Assembly (NCBI RefSeq): GCF_019320115.1
Contig: NC_089593.1
Location: forward strand, 35,597,835 to 35,661,834
From: Miscanthus floridulus
Taxonomy: Eukaryota > Streptophyta > Magnoliopsida > Poales > Poaceae
Length of the DNA stretch: 64,000 bases
Direction: 5' to 3'
In this document: positions 48,143 through 59,250 of the stretch, one piece after another
How the letters are laid out: every line of letters starts with the position of its first letter
Position numbering within the stretch: the first letter of the stretch is position 1
Translations under genes and position numbers: made by a program
The notes under the pieces: model-generated
The model's input: the letters and a program-made list of their open reading frames with translations, nothing else
The model's database searches: none
Told to the model about the DNA's origin: nothing

Positions 48143-49504
48143 TGAAAGGATCTAGATGCCCAAGAGGGGGGGGGGTGAATTGGGCTAATTCTAAATTTCT
48201 TTGCAATAATTAAATCATATGGTTAGCCCAATTAACCCCTTGTGCCTAGAAAGTGTTCCTAATTGTTCTACCGCACAAAAGACTTGCAACCTAAGTTCCA
48301 ATCCTACTCTAGCATGGCAATTCTAAGAATGTAAAGACATGAATTGAATTTCTCAAAGTAAATGCTCAAAGTAAATAGAGAGGAAGGAACGCGGCGATGT
48401 TTTGCCAAGGTATCGGAGAGTCGCCACTCCCCACTAGTCCTCATTGGAGCACCCACGCAAGGGTGTAGCTCCCCCTTGATCCACGCAAGGATCAAGTGCT
48501 CTCTACGGGTTGATTCTTTGACACTCCATCGCGGTGAATCACCCACAACCGCTCACAACTTGAGCTGGGTCACCCACAAGCTCTGCTGGGTGATCACCGA
48601 ACTCCCAATCAGCACCAAGCCATCTAGGTGATGGCGATCACCAAGAGTAACAAGCACAAACTCTCACTTGACCATGACAAGCCTAATGAGAAGGTGGATG
48701 CACACTTTGCTACTCTTGATCTTCACTAATGAGGGATCTCTTTGGGATTCTCAAATCTCAATCACCTCACTAAGACCTTGCTCTTCTTGGCACTCTCTAA
48801 GGTGTTTCTCAGCTGTTGGAATGAGCAAAAAAGTACCCTCACACACAAGCGGGGGTTGTATTTATAACACCGGCTGAAAAACGAACCGTTATGTGCCTCT
48901 ACGAGGTGACCGGACGCACCGGTCAGTATACCCCGAGCTCTAGTGGTTATGAGTTGATCAGACGCTGGCAGCGTCCGATCAACACTGATCGGATGCGTTC
49001 GGTCATGTCTTCCCCTCACTGGAACCTTACTGATGTCGACCAAACACTGGACCTCCAGACTTTAGTCACTTGCTGAGCAGCGTCCGATCAGTAACCGAAA
49101 CCTGATCAGTGTCCAGTCAGCATTGACCGGATGCGTCCGATCAGGATTCTCCCTCTTTGGGACCTTACTGGAGTCAACTGGATGCTGGCCCTTAGCGTCT
49201 GGTACCATGACCTCACAATGTTCGATCATTTCCAAACAATTTCACCTTGGTCAAATGAACTGACCGGACTCTGAGCCAGCGTCCAGTCAGTATTTGACCC
49301 TCCATTCACTTTCAACTCTCGAGCATATGTGAATGAAGTTTGCTCCATAGGATCAAAGGGCTGTTGTGGAGCTACCTAGTGCTAGTTTTAACAAGTGTGC
49401 ACCACACCTAACTCACTAGACTCACCTAGGTCAAGCTACTCATTCATACCCCCTTAATAGTATGGCCAAAGGAAAAACAAAGTCCTAAACTAGTCTAAGT
49501 GTCT
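48143..49504 (-). repeat. Sirevirus B 3' LTR, U3 start deleted
   Basis: This is the reverse of 11258-12546, starting TGAAAGGATCTAGATGCCCA at 48143 (the LTR's 3' end on the minus strand). It carries the CCGGAC-type array at about 48905-49290 and a TATA box at 48859-48866. At 49504 the LTR match stops, at the equivalent of about 11258, and ORF3 sequence begins. A run of ten G lies at about 48165-48175. Confidence 0.9.
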
Positions 49505-50771
49505 ACTGCATCAGAGAGTTGATAAGCCATAGCTAAATCTGAGTCAACCCCTCTCTGTATCCCATCCTTGGAAGTAGAGTCCTCCTCATAATAGCCTCAA
49601 TCACATGAGCAGTGGGCGTGAGATCACTGGGGTTCCTCCTCGACCCCTCGCTAAAGGGCTCAGTGAAGCAGTGACAAACCAAGTCTGTCGGGGGTACCAT
49701 GCCACCATGAGGCTATCTGGGGGGTGCGGTCTAGCCATAGCACACCTCATGGAGCCTGACTGGCTGCTCCTGAAGCCTAAGAATCTTCCTAACCCTAGTG
49801 CTCGTCAACCGATAGTCTCTGCCTCTGAATACAAAGTGTATAAACCTATGATGTGGATCAATCCAGAGAGAGGCATAGAACTATCAAACCCAAGATGGGA
49901 CATACAATCCAGTCCATCCAATCAAATCTATTAGCCCCTGCAGATATGCAAGGTAGGGGTGAATGTGCTCACCAGCTGCTGCAACAATAGATTCAATGCT
50001 ACACACTCTCTATGATTTGAATACTACTCCGCTGTTCAGGTAGGCATTGTAGAAGTCCTCCTATAGGGGTGTATAGAATCCCTCTGATGCTCTCTCATCC
50101 CTCCTGGGCGGAAACCACACCTCAAAGTCCACGAACCTCAGCTGCTGCACCTACTTGGCCGTGGCGACCCTCAGGTCAAGATGGGTCACTAGAGATGGAC
50201 CCTGTGGTCGAGGTGGTGGACGAGAACCCCTCCTCTGTGTGACTAGCCTCAATGAAACTAGGACACGAGTAGGACCAGAGTGGCATAACTGTGGCTATGG
50301 TGCTAGCTCTATCTCCTCGGCCTGCTAGACCTATTCACCCTCCTAAGACTGTTGTGTCGGCTGTGTCTCCTGAGTCTGCTGAGCTGGTTGAGGCTCCTGA
50401 GTCTACTATGTGGGATGAGGCTATTACTGTGGCTCCCCCTGAGGCTGAACCTCATCAATAGCAACACACCATCCTCCAATCATGAGGGTCCCAGCTAGAC
50501 CACCATGAACACGCTCAACACGCTGAAGTGTAGCAATCACCTCTAGTGAAAGTGGATCGGCAATCCGGACTCCACTACGAGCACCTCCTCTCTCGGCACG
50601 CTCTGTGGCCTCTACAACTACGGCGGCTCTCGCTGTATCTGCATCTGGATACTTGCGCTTTCTGACTGTCAGCTTCTTGGTCGCCTTGCCTTTAGGTTCT
50701 ATAGGCTGGCATGGTCGGGGCCTCGGATCCTTGTCACTGGGACCACCACCGACATTCTTTGTACAAGCCGT
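49505..50771 (-). pseudogene. Sirevirus B third ORF, N-terminal part
   Basis: This is the reverse of about 8093-9297 of Sirevirus A, with clear matches across it (for example near 50460-50530 to 8330-8420). The start ATG has become ACG at 50769-50771. The C-terminal half, the Gln-rich stretch, both polypurine tracts and the start of U3 are missing because of the deletion to the LTR. Confidence 0.8.
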
Positions 50772-50913
50772 CTAAAAGATCTGAGATGAATCAACTGCCT
50801 CTGACAAAGATTAACTATCACTGACACTTTCGAGGCTTGGCCTCGTTCTGTACTCATGAGCTTGTCCCCGAGTTGACAACTGCCACTGACACCTCAACGG
50901 AACCAACTCACTA
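50772..50913 (-). other. Sirevirus B ORF3 leader, part 1
   Basis: Reverse of about 7950-8092 of Sirevirus A. It ends where Tat B is inserted and resumes at 59721. Confidence 0.8.
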
Positions 50914-51383
50914 TGTGGGGGTATTAACCCCTATACCCTTACGGCTAGGCTTGGGCCGGCCAGGATCAGAGGGTCTGGTCCATCGAAAGATGACGCGCGG
51001 CCCGACCAACCTATTTGGAGTCCCGCGTAAGGAGTTAAGGCAGATTTGGCGATCAAGCAAGATCCTGGTCGGTTAGAATAGGAATCCTTATCTGGCCACC
51101 TATGGCAATTGTAACTGGCTAGGATTAGTTTCTAGATCTGTAACCCTGCCCCCTAGACTATATAAGGCGGGCAGGGGACCCCTCTAAAAACATCTCTCAT
51201 TAACATACAACAATACAATCAAACATAGGACGTAGGTATTACGCCTTCTTAGTGGCTAAACCTGGATAAAACCTCGTGTCCGTCTTGCATCACCGTCTTG
51301 TTTGTGGCTTGCGCATCTGTCTGCCAACAATCTACTACCTTGGGCATACCCCTAGGTAGACTGCCGACCATATTTCGTCGACA
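50914..51383 (+). repeat. Tat B left LTR (470 bp)
   Basis: Starts TGTGGGGGTATTAA and ends TTTCGTCGACA. A TATA-like ACTATATAAGG lies near 51157. Compared with 59251-59720 I count by hand about 32 substitutions, all but two being transitions. Flanking bases CACTA (50909-50913) and CGCTG (59721-59725) each differ by one base from CACTG, the uninterrupted sequence expected from Sirevirus A, so this is a decayed 5-bp target duplication. Confidence 0.95.
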
Positions 51384-51384
51384 G

Positions 51385-51402
51385 TGGCGCGCCAGGTAGG
51401 GG
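51385..51402 (+). other. Tat B primer-binding site
   Basis: TGGCGCGCCAGGTAGGGG follows the LTR by one base. This form is common in Tat-lineage grass elements; I do not assign the tRNA with certainty. Confidence 0.85.
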
Positions 51403-51431
51403 GTGTGCATACTACTCTCCAAGCAAACAAG

Positions 51432-53708
51432 ATGGTCATCATCTCTGGCTCCATGGCTACGCCGAACGGCCTCATGTTCACCGTTGGCCAAATCACCTGG
51501 ACCACCGGCTTCGATGACTTCATCGCCATGACCATGGAGGAGGTGTGGATTTAGTCTACGCCGACCATTGCTTCACCTATATCGGCTATGGCTCCGACCA
51601 TGATGGATACGGCTCCGACCATGGTGGATACGGCTCTGACCACGATGGATCTGGCTCCAACCACAGTACATCTAGCTCCAACCATGCCTACATCATCCTC
51701 AGCCATGCTGACCACTTGTCGTCTGCTTCCCCGCTACAAAGGGAAGCATATCGACAACACCGACCTGCTCGACTCCATTGATTGGGTCGGCACCAAACTC
51801 ACCGAAACCCTAGCTCTGGTAAGTGCAATTCAAAATCGACCTAATGAGCAGGTAAACGCTCCCCACAATAGATCTACCCGACCCGCTCGGGCCAGTCGTC
51901 CTGCATGACTAGGTATGGATCTCGTGGTCATATCTACTCCTGAAGGGCGCTCCGCTCGTCGCTGGCCAGCCTTCGCGATAGGACTCCAGCTCTCTGAGTG
52001 TAAAGCCTCGATGGAGAACTACCAGGCCCAGCTCTATGGCCTGTGAAACGCTGCCTCCAACTACGTGTATAATATACAGCGCTGCTCAGATTTGTGTCTT
52101 GTACATCGACCACGGCCAAAGCCACACAACTTCATCAACATGATCTGGATTGAAGATTATCAAGAAGGATCCATCCACATGGTCCAAGAGGGTGACTCCA
52201 GCTCCTCGTCTGGCATCACATCTAATGCTTCCGTCCACACCGAGCTCTAGCATCACGATGATGAAGGCATCAAATACGATCTAGATATACCAGACCATGC
52301 CCCGGGGTTCCCACAATTCCCATCTTTCCTACCAAGACGAGGGGATTTGATCAATATTATCAGCAATGATGAACTGCCAGCAGTTGGTGAAATGGAACAA
52401 GAAAGGATTGCACACAAGGCATGCAATATTGACCGGTTTAATCACTGACAAATCGAAGCTGAAGCAGAAGAGGAGGCACGACGCATAAGGGTCCAGCCAC
52501 GCGACCTTAATAATGCTTTCGACAGGGTGGGGGACAAATAGGTCTTTAGGACTCCAAGCGCCAATGTAGTCATCGCCATGGCGACAATGCAACGGCTACC
52601 CAACACCCTGGAAACCTAGGTAGTTCACGATGAAATACAAGCCTATCTGACGGCTGCTATGGCCCAGACCACAGAGATTCTAAATCAAGCCCGGGCTCCA
52701 TCCGTCTTAGTCGAGTCAAGCCACAGCCGCCAGTACTCAAGTCGCTCATAGCCACTCAACCAACGTGGCTCACGCAACAACGACCCATCAGACAACCATC
52801 AAGGCAGAAACGGTGGCCATGATGGTGGTAGGGACGACAACCGCCGTCGGGAGGATAACCGCCACGACGTCCAAGATGATAACCGCCGAGACAACCGCGA
52901 TAATCGTCGCGATAACCATGGTCGTAGGGCTAATCTAGATGGTAATCGAGATCGCCACGATGGCAATAACGATCTCTGCCATTACCTCGTTGGACGTGAT
53001 CTACGCGCTCGCATCAACCAGAGAGCCAACGATCGTGCATCCCATGAAAGCTATCGCCATATGGAATATGACACTGCCCACGGCCCACCGGGTTTGAAGC
53101 AGTTTACTCCACATCTTCGCCAAGTCATATGGCCCAAGAACTTCAAGCTCGAGAAACTTCATAAGTACGACGACAAGGAGAACCCCAAATTATGGGTCAT
53201 GCTCTACGAAACTACGTGTAGATCAGCCATGGCTGACGAGCACGTCATGTCTAACTACTTCCCAGTCGCCGTTGGTCATGCAGGTCACCAATGGCTAGTC
53301 AGCTTGCCGACGAACTACTTTGATTCTTGGCAAGACCTCAAGCAAGCCTTCATCGACAACTTCATTGCTACTTGCGAGCAACCCGACAACAAATATGATC
53401 TGCAATGGATTCAGGATCGAAAAGATGAGCCACTGCGCGAGTACGTCTGACGTTTCTCGGAGATGCGCATCAAGGTCCCATCAATCTCTGATAATGAGGC
53501 AATTGAGGCTTTCATCACTGGCCTCTGCTTCCATGATGCCCTAAGGGACAAGCTCCTACGCAAGAGACTTGAATCGGTTACAGCGCTCCTAGCCACCGCT
53601 AAGAAATATGCGGACGCCGACGATGCTAAAAAGATAATTATCGAAGAAGCAGCAAGGGTTCCATGCTCTGACCACTTATATGTTAGCTCACCTGGACCAC
53701 TTATATAA
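51432..53708 (+). pseudogene. gag: Tat B gag, single frame with nine stop codons
   Basis: One frame without any frameshift runs from ATG 51432 (MVIISGSMATPNGLMF). It is broken by nine stops, five TAG and four TGA, none TAA (for example 51552, 51906, 52044, 53448). The product has 7-residue repeats (APTMMDT type, 51588-51690), a middle region, an Asp/Asn/Arg low-complexity stretch (DDNRRDNRDNRRDN, about 52830-52970), then the retrotransposon Gag domain (FTPHLRQVIWPKNFKLEKL, then WQDLKQAFIDNF and FITGLCFHDALRDKLL). The frame reaches the patched junction where pol is missing. Confidence 0.85.
51588..51690 (+). repeat. 21-bp tandem repeats in Tat B gag
   Basis: Nearly five diverged units start at 51588, 51609, 51630, 51651 and 51672. 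The unit is close to ACGGCTCCGACCATGGTGGAT and keeps the frame. Confidence 0.8.
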
Positions 53709-53779
53709 TTATCGAAGAAACAGCAAGGCTTTCATCACTGGCCTCTGCTTCCACGTCTTATATGTTAGCTCACCTAGAC
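53634..53779 (+). other. Pol deletion junction with patchwork filler
   Basis: Segments are copied from nearby: 53705-53728 repeats 53634-53657; 53727-53753 repeats 53507-53533; 53757-53779 repeats 53675-53697; 53695-53706 repeats part of 53670-53681. After the patchwork the sequence reads HLDGTDVPNSWHIDKLRRFY, which looks like a Tat integrase C-terminus. Protease, reverse transcriptase, RNase H and most of integrase are therefore missing. Confidence 0.8.
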
Positions 53780-54414
53780 GGTACGGACGTACCAAACTCG
53801 TGGCACATCGACAAGCTTAGACGTTTCTATGCTTAACCACTGAGATATGTACTCCTTTTGTACTTTTGATTTACTTTAATAAAGCTATTATGATTTTTCC
53901 GACCACTCTAATGTGTCACTTCAAATTTTATGGTTATTCTAACTTAGCCAGTAAAAGCCAACCACCATTCCTTCTACGATTTTCGGAGCAGGCCCTGTCT
54001 CCGATTCCGCCCAACACGTGCATGGGATCCGCTCTCTACACTATGGGTGATCGACAGGTCCCCCCTGGTTTGACTTGTCCACGTCTACATGTGCACAGGT
54101 CACGCACCTCACACTCCGACCACATGGCAAACTAGGGCCGCACAAACTTTTTGGGATGACATGTCGAGTAAAATGGTACAACTAAACAGAACGTTAACAT
54201 GTTCTCACTTAGTTACACCAACATGAGTTTCAAGCTTAAATACGTTTTATACAAAGCAAACAAGCTTATGATGATATATAGTTATGTTATTACAAGCTTG
54301 CCTGAAGAGGTCCAAGTTTACAATAACACAACTATGTCCTTCTTCTACAGCTCTAAGCCTATTCCATTGGCTGGTTGGGGCATGCGGCACCTACTGCTCG
54401 CTGCTTCCGATATC
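53780..54414. other. Integrase tail remnant and spacer
   Basis: The last codons of the integrase-like tail end near 53836. The rest is noncoding sequence between the plus-strand pol remnant and the minus-strand gene, which converge here. Confidence 0.55.
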
Positions 54415-57400
54415 CTACTCGAGTCTCGGGGACTCTTGTGCTGGTCGAGCTGAAGAGGATGGCCCCGCCAATGCCTGGCTGGTCGAGACCGCAGGCTTCG
54501 TCGGTTGGCTTGCAACTGATGGCATTTCCAGCTGACTTGTCGATGGCGTACCTTGTATAGGTGCTGTCCCACCTCCAAATAGGTTAATGTCACCAATAAT
54601 CTTTGACAACAGGTCCAGCTGGGTCATCCAAAGCTCCTCAGCCTTGTCTGGGTCTACCTCCTTCGGGTACCCAGCCTCCAGGCGCTTGAGATCGATCAGG
54701 GGGTAGTGGGCATGCACCATGCTTAGCACATGCACACCTGTGTACTCACCTGCCTCCTTCACAAACTCTTAGAACCAACCCCATGCCTTTCGACATCTCT
54801 CGACCAGTCCGAGCTGCGGCGTCCTTGGCGCTTCCTCTGTAAGCGCCGGATCGATAAGGTCGAGGACGGGCAAAATGCCAGTCGCCACTTCCTAGCACCA
54901 GTTCTTCCATGTGTCCCGATCCTCGGTGGTCTCTAGGCATCGTGCCTTTCAGTCGTCACGATCTTTTATCATGGCTTCTAGATGTTTCTTGGCATTGACT
55001 TTTAAAACTGCAAACCATACAAGACATCAAAATGTAATGGCACGATAGGATAAGGCGGGCAACAGAATGAGCAAGGTGGTCTGGAACACTTACTTTTTAG
55101 TTCCTCCTTCATCTTAGTTGTGTGGTCCCGAAGTTGAGACTGGTCGCACGCCAGTTTCTCGTTGTCTTCCTTCAGACGACCACACTCTGCGGCCACACGA
55201 CTATTCTCCTCTTAGAGGCGGGTTACTTCGGCTTCTAAGCCTGCACTATAGCTATCACTACCAACAATGCAACAACACGTGTCATGCACTTGCTGTGATA
55301 AAATGACAACTTACTTGTTTTTTCCTGCTCTTTGTTACTGAGCTGGACGACCAGGTTCTAGTTTTGTTCCTCTTGCTCCATCCTCTCCTAGTCGGTGGCT
55401 TCAAGTTGATGGTGCAAGCGTTCCACCTCGGCCGCTAGTTCTCTATTGTTTGCCGTGATTCCCTCAATCTGGTCAAAGCACCTTTTTTGGTACTTTGTGG
55501 TCTTCATCAAGTTCTGCATATAAATAAGCTAAGTCAGATAGTTCGACTAAATAGCAGGATCAAGTGGTCAAGCCAAACATACCTAGACTTCTGTCACTAG
55601 ATGTTTTGCCGCTCGTTCAACTTTTAGGGTCTCTTTGACCTCTAGAATTTCCTCATGCATAACCCACTCATTGTTCCACCAGCGTGACGCATATACATGT
55701 TGTCGTTTGTCTTGGGGATGGCCTAGGACCTCTTGTACTTCGTCCTCTTCGGCCTCTTGTTCAGGAAGCGGTGCTGGTCTAGAGTTTGTAGTCTCTGCGA
55801 CCAGTATGGCTTTCCCATGAACCATAGCATCGGCAAGCGTGCTCTATGCCACCTCCGGCTATTGCTCCTCGGCTTGGTCTAGTCCCCTTGGCGCCGAAGT
55901 ATCCTCCTCAGCAGGGTTAGTGCTCAGAGCACTTGTACTTGGCTTGGCTCTCTTCTCGACCAGCTACTCGAGGACTATCGTCTGGCCGCTAGTCTGCTGA
56001 GGTTCTAGTGGATTTTCGTCTATAGGTTCCTCCATAGCCGGCTACTGGGCAGTTCTTTCTACCATTGCTGGCGAAGCCATGCCGCACCCAGCTAGCTGGT
56101 CGGGATTTTTGGTGGACGCCGACCTAATATATCAAAGATAAGTTCAAAAGACAACATTATCCAATACAAATTGTAATCTTACATCAAGGTTACAAATACT
56201 TACAGCTTGGAAGCATGGAATGACATGGCGAAGGAGCGTCACTTCGACCGTGCTTGCTCCACGTGCTCGGTGGGTTCCACCGGGTCTTTATCCATGACCA
56301 GTACCGGCGCCGGGGCTTGGTGCTCGACCCCTTTGTCGCTTGTCCTTTGCATTGCAGTGGTTGGTGATGCGATCCCTGCTGGCACGGAGGAGCCACCCTG
56401 CTCCATCGACTCTAGTTGTCTCCTCCTCTTTCGAGGGATGAGTCAGAAGATGTCTGCATCCTCTGTTTCATCATCTGACAGTGGGAAGATGGCCTGCCGA
56501 TGTTTGCTGGCCGCTGGCCGCTTGCTAGCAGCCCTGGCCATTGCCTCCTCCCCAACCCCGAGTACAGCCCAGTCGACGTCTTCAGCCCTAGCACTGGTCT
56601 GGGCGGTTGGGCTGGCAACTTGTGGCCAATCCACACTAGGGGGTGGAGACACGAACACTGCTGCCCTGTCACGACCATTACTCTGGGAAACATAAAGGTG
56701 ACAACACAGTCAATTTTTGTTACAACATAACTCTACAGGTACAAGGAAGCATAATTTACCTTTGGGGGAGGTTGGGCCAGCTTGAAGGCGTGCTCGATGT
56801 CGCTTAACCTGACATAATTGGGATCAGCTAAGTTGAATAGCTCCCTAATCCTGGCCTTGACTTCGATCTTGTCAAGTGCCTCTTTTCTGGTCCTCGTTGG
56901 ATCTATGCTCCCCTAGTATTCGTAGCCAGGATGTACCCTCCTCTAGCAGGGCTGGATCCTTCGGCTGATGAAGTTCCCGACCACGATTGGACCATCTAGC
57001 TTCTCCCATGGGATCATCCTGAGCAGTTCTATGATCTGTTCCAAGTGCTCGGGCTTCTCCGACCAGCTGTTCTTTTTCTCTGGAATGAACCCCACGTCGC
57101 ACAGGGTGATCGTGTTCGGCTCTTCGTGGATGTAGAACCACTTCTTGTACCAGTCGTCCAACGATGTGTTCCAAGGGTAGTGCAAGTACTGGGCCTTCAT
57201 CCCATCATGCAGATTGAGGTATACGCCTCCGGCTATCTTTGAGCCGCCACTTCCTTTCTTCCGCAGATAGAACAGATGGTGAAAGAGGTCAAAATGGGGC
57301 TGGAAGCCACCATATGCTTCGCAAAGATGGATGAAGGTGGAGACAAGAAGAATCGAGTTGGGATGCAGATTGCAAATCCCAATCTTGTAATACAAACAGA

Positions 57401-57644
57401 GCCCCTGAAGGAAAGGGTGCACTAGAACCCCAAAACCCCACTTGAAGAAATCTTCGAAAACCACAATCTCACCTGGTTGTGGATCAGGGTAGCTTTCTCC
57501 TTCCGGCGCGCACCATCCCGCGAGTGCCTTGTTGTGGAGCACTCCCATGGTGATGAGGTCTTCGATGGTCTGCTCGTTGCTCCTTGACTTCCACCACTCC
57601 TTCGCCATGACTCTGGCTTTCTTCTGTGCGTCTCTCTTCACCAT
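54415..57644 (-). pseudogene. Tat B antisense gene (gypsy-type transposon protein), multi-exon
   Basis: The gene lies opposite to the element's own transcription. Exon 1 (57644 to about 56761) encodes MVKRDAQKKARVMAKEWWKS, then CAPEGESYPDPQPGEIVVFE and YYKIGICNLHPNSILLVSTF. I match this to the 'putative gypsy type transposon' domain (Transposase_28). A donor AAAG/GTAAAT follows. Exon 2 (about 56693-56204) is Ser/Pro-rich with a basic patch (RKRRRQ). Later exons (about 56125-55565, 55480-55320, 55250-55090, 55010-54415) encode Glu/Lys-rich coiled-coil segments and end with VHAHYPLIDLKRLEAGYPKE. Several TAG stops interrupt it. Antisense ORFs downstream of pol are known in Tat-lineage grass elements such as Grande. 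Exon borders beyond the first are approximate. Confidence 0.65.
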
Positions 57645-58140
57645 TAATCCAACCTTGCTAAAGGGGTGGATGCGATGGAGGGGTGATTGGTGATGATTTC
57701 AGAGGTATAGGGTTTGGCAAGAGGAAGAAGAAGGCTGCGGTGGCAAATGATAATGGGGATTGGTAAAAAGTAACTTACCAGATTCTATATTATAAATAAC
57801 CAAGGGTTCCGTCGTTTTGTCCACCCAAGATTCTTGGGAGATGTGCGCACGTGCCGCATACGGTTGTTTTCACAACCTCGAGATCTTCGCCAATAAATGT
57901 GCCCCTTCGTTACCAGTGTACGCGCCTCTTCGTTGCTAGTGTGAGAGGGCCCACACTGACGCACCTCTTTACAGGTGCCAAGCGACTGTTAGCTAGAAAG
58001 GGCAAGAAGACAGTATGACGTGCTATACCTGTCTGCTTTTTTGACTAGACATGTACGATTAGACTTGACAGAATACGAAGATAAATAAATATACCAAATA
58101 ATAGTGCAAGCGGCGTTCATTTTTTTTGCTGCATGTCTTG
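57645..58140 (-). promoter_or_regulatory. Upstream region of the antisense gene
   Basis: The ATG at 57644 is preceded, on the minus strand, by a purine-rich leader and an AT-rich TATA-like stretch (GTTATTTATAATATAG near 57786-57802). No other gene is visible here. Confidence 0.4.
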
Positions 58141-58364
58141 TGCTCAAGGACTGCTCCAACCACTACTGTGCTCGGGGACTGCCCAGACCACTGCTGTGAT
58201 CAGGGACTGCTCCGACCACTACCATGCTCGGGGACGGCCCAGACCACTACCGTGCTTGGGGACTGCCCAGACCACTATCGTGCTCAAGGACTACTAAGAC
58301 CACTACCATGCTCGGGGACTGCTTCGACCACTAATGTGCTCGGGGACTGTCCCGACCACTGCTC
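58141..58364 (+). repeat. 28-bp tandem repeat array, eight units
   Basis: Eight units of exactly 28 bases start at 58141 and repeat to 58364, consensus near TGCTCGGGGACTGCCCAGAC plus CACTACCG. The units diverge mostly by transitions. There are no unique spacers, so it is not CRISPR-like. The core GCTCGGGGACT resembles the element's polypurine tract at 59237-59247. Confidence 0.9.
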
Positions 58365-59010
58365 GGAGATCATTCTCCTTGGCTACATGTGATTTGTACT
58401 CACATACAGCTGAGAGACATTTATTTAGACCTTGCTACAAGGCTCATACTTTGCCTTCCAGCAAGCCCAGGAACTACATCGGTACGATGCACCTGCCGGT
58501 GCATCTCGTATCGCCTGTATGATGATTGGATTCTCAACTTAACTGGGAATTCTTTTTAGACCCTGGCACCACGTGCCTATGTCACCTACTACCAGGCTCG
58601 GGGACTAAGTGGGCACACTTCACCTTGCGGTGAATGCGTTTATTTAATCAACCCTTATGCTTTGACTGATTAAATGGATTACTATCGTGCTCGGGAACTG
58701 TCCCGACCACTGCTCAGAGATCGTTCTCCTCGGCTATATGTGATTTGTACTCACATACAGTTGAGAGACATTTATTTAGACCTTGCTACAAGGCTCATAC
58801 TTCGCCTTCCAGCAAGCCCAGGGACTACATCGGTACGATGCACCTGCCGGTGCATCTCGTATCGCTTGTATGACGATTGGGTTCTCAACTTAACTGGGAA
58901 TTCTTTTTAGACCCTGGCACCACGTGCCTACGTCACCTACTACCAGGCTTGGGGACTAAGTGGGCACACTTCACCTTGCGGTGAATGTGTTTGTTTTTCG
59001 ACCCTTATGC
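58337..59010 (+). repeat. Tandem duplication of a ~351-bp unit
   Basis: The sequence from 58337 recurs from 58688 with an offset of 351 bases, continuing to about 59010. Each unit begins with one 28-bp-type repeat, contains the hairpin GATGCACCTGCCGGTGCATC, and ends with GGGGACTAAGTGGGCACACT. Confidence 0.85.
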
Positions 59011-59234
59011 CTCTGATGATCAAGGATGCTACGCTTCAAGATTCACTTACATTTCTTTTCAGAAATACAAGTGGGCACACTTCACAGGATGGAAATCTTT
59101 TTCTTTTTTCTTAAGAGCACCATACATTCTTCAGACAACCTACTTCTCCAGCGGCAACGGTGGTCAGAGATGTCAAGGACTCAAGCCTTACTTGTCAGAG
59201 AAGGTTAAAATGGCGTGTCGCAGCATAATACATG
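59011..59234 (+). other. Tat B 3' untranslated region
   Basis: Noncoding sequence before the polypurine tract, including a partial further copy of the AAGTGGGCACACTTCAC motif near 59068. No gene is visible. Confidence 0.5.
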
Positions 59235-59250
59235 GTGCTTGGGGACTAGT
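59235..59250 (+). other. Tat B polypurine tract
   Basis: GTGCTTGGGGACTAGT sits directly before the right LTR. It is the expected plus-strand primer site. Confidence 0.75.

Noticed and set aside
58126..58392. CRISPR-like array or repeat protein at the 28-bp repeats
   Set aside because: Units are directly adjacent with no spacers, and the genome is a plant; the open frame simply reads through tandem units.
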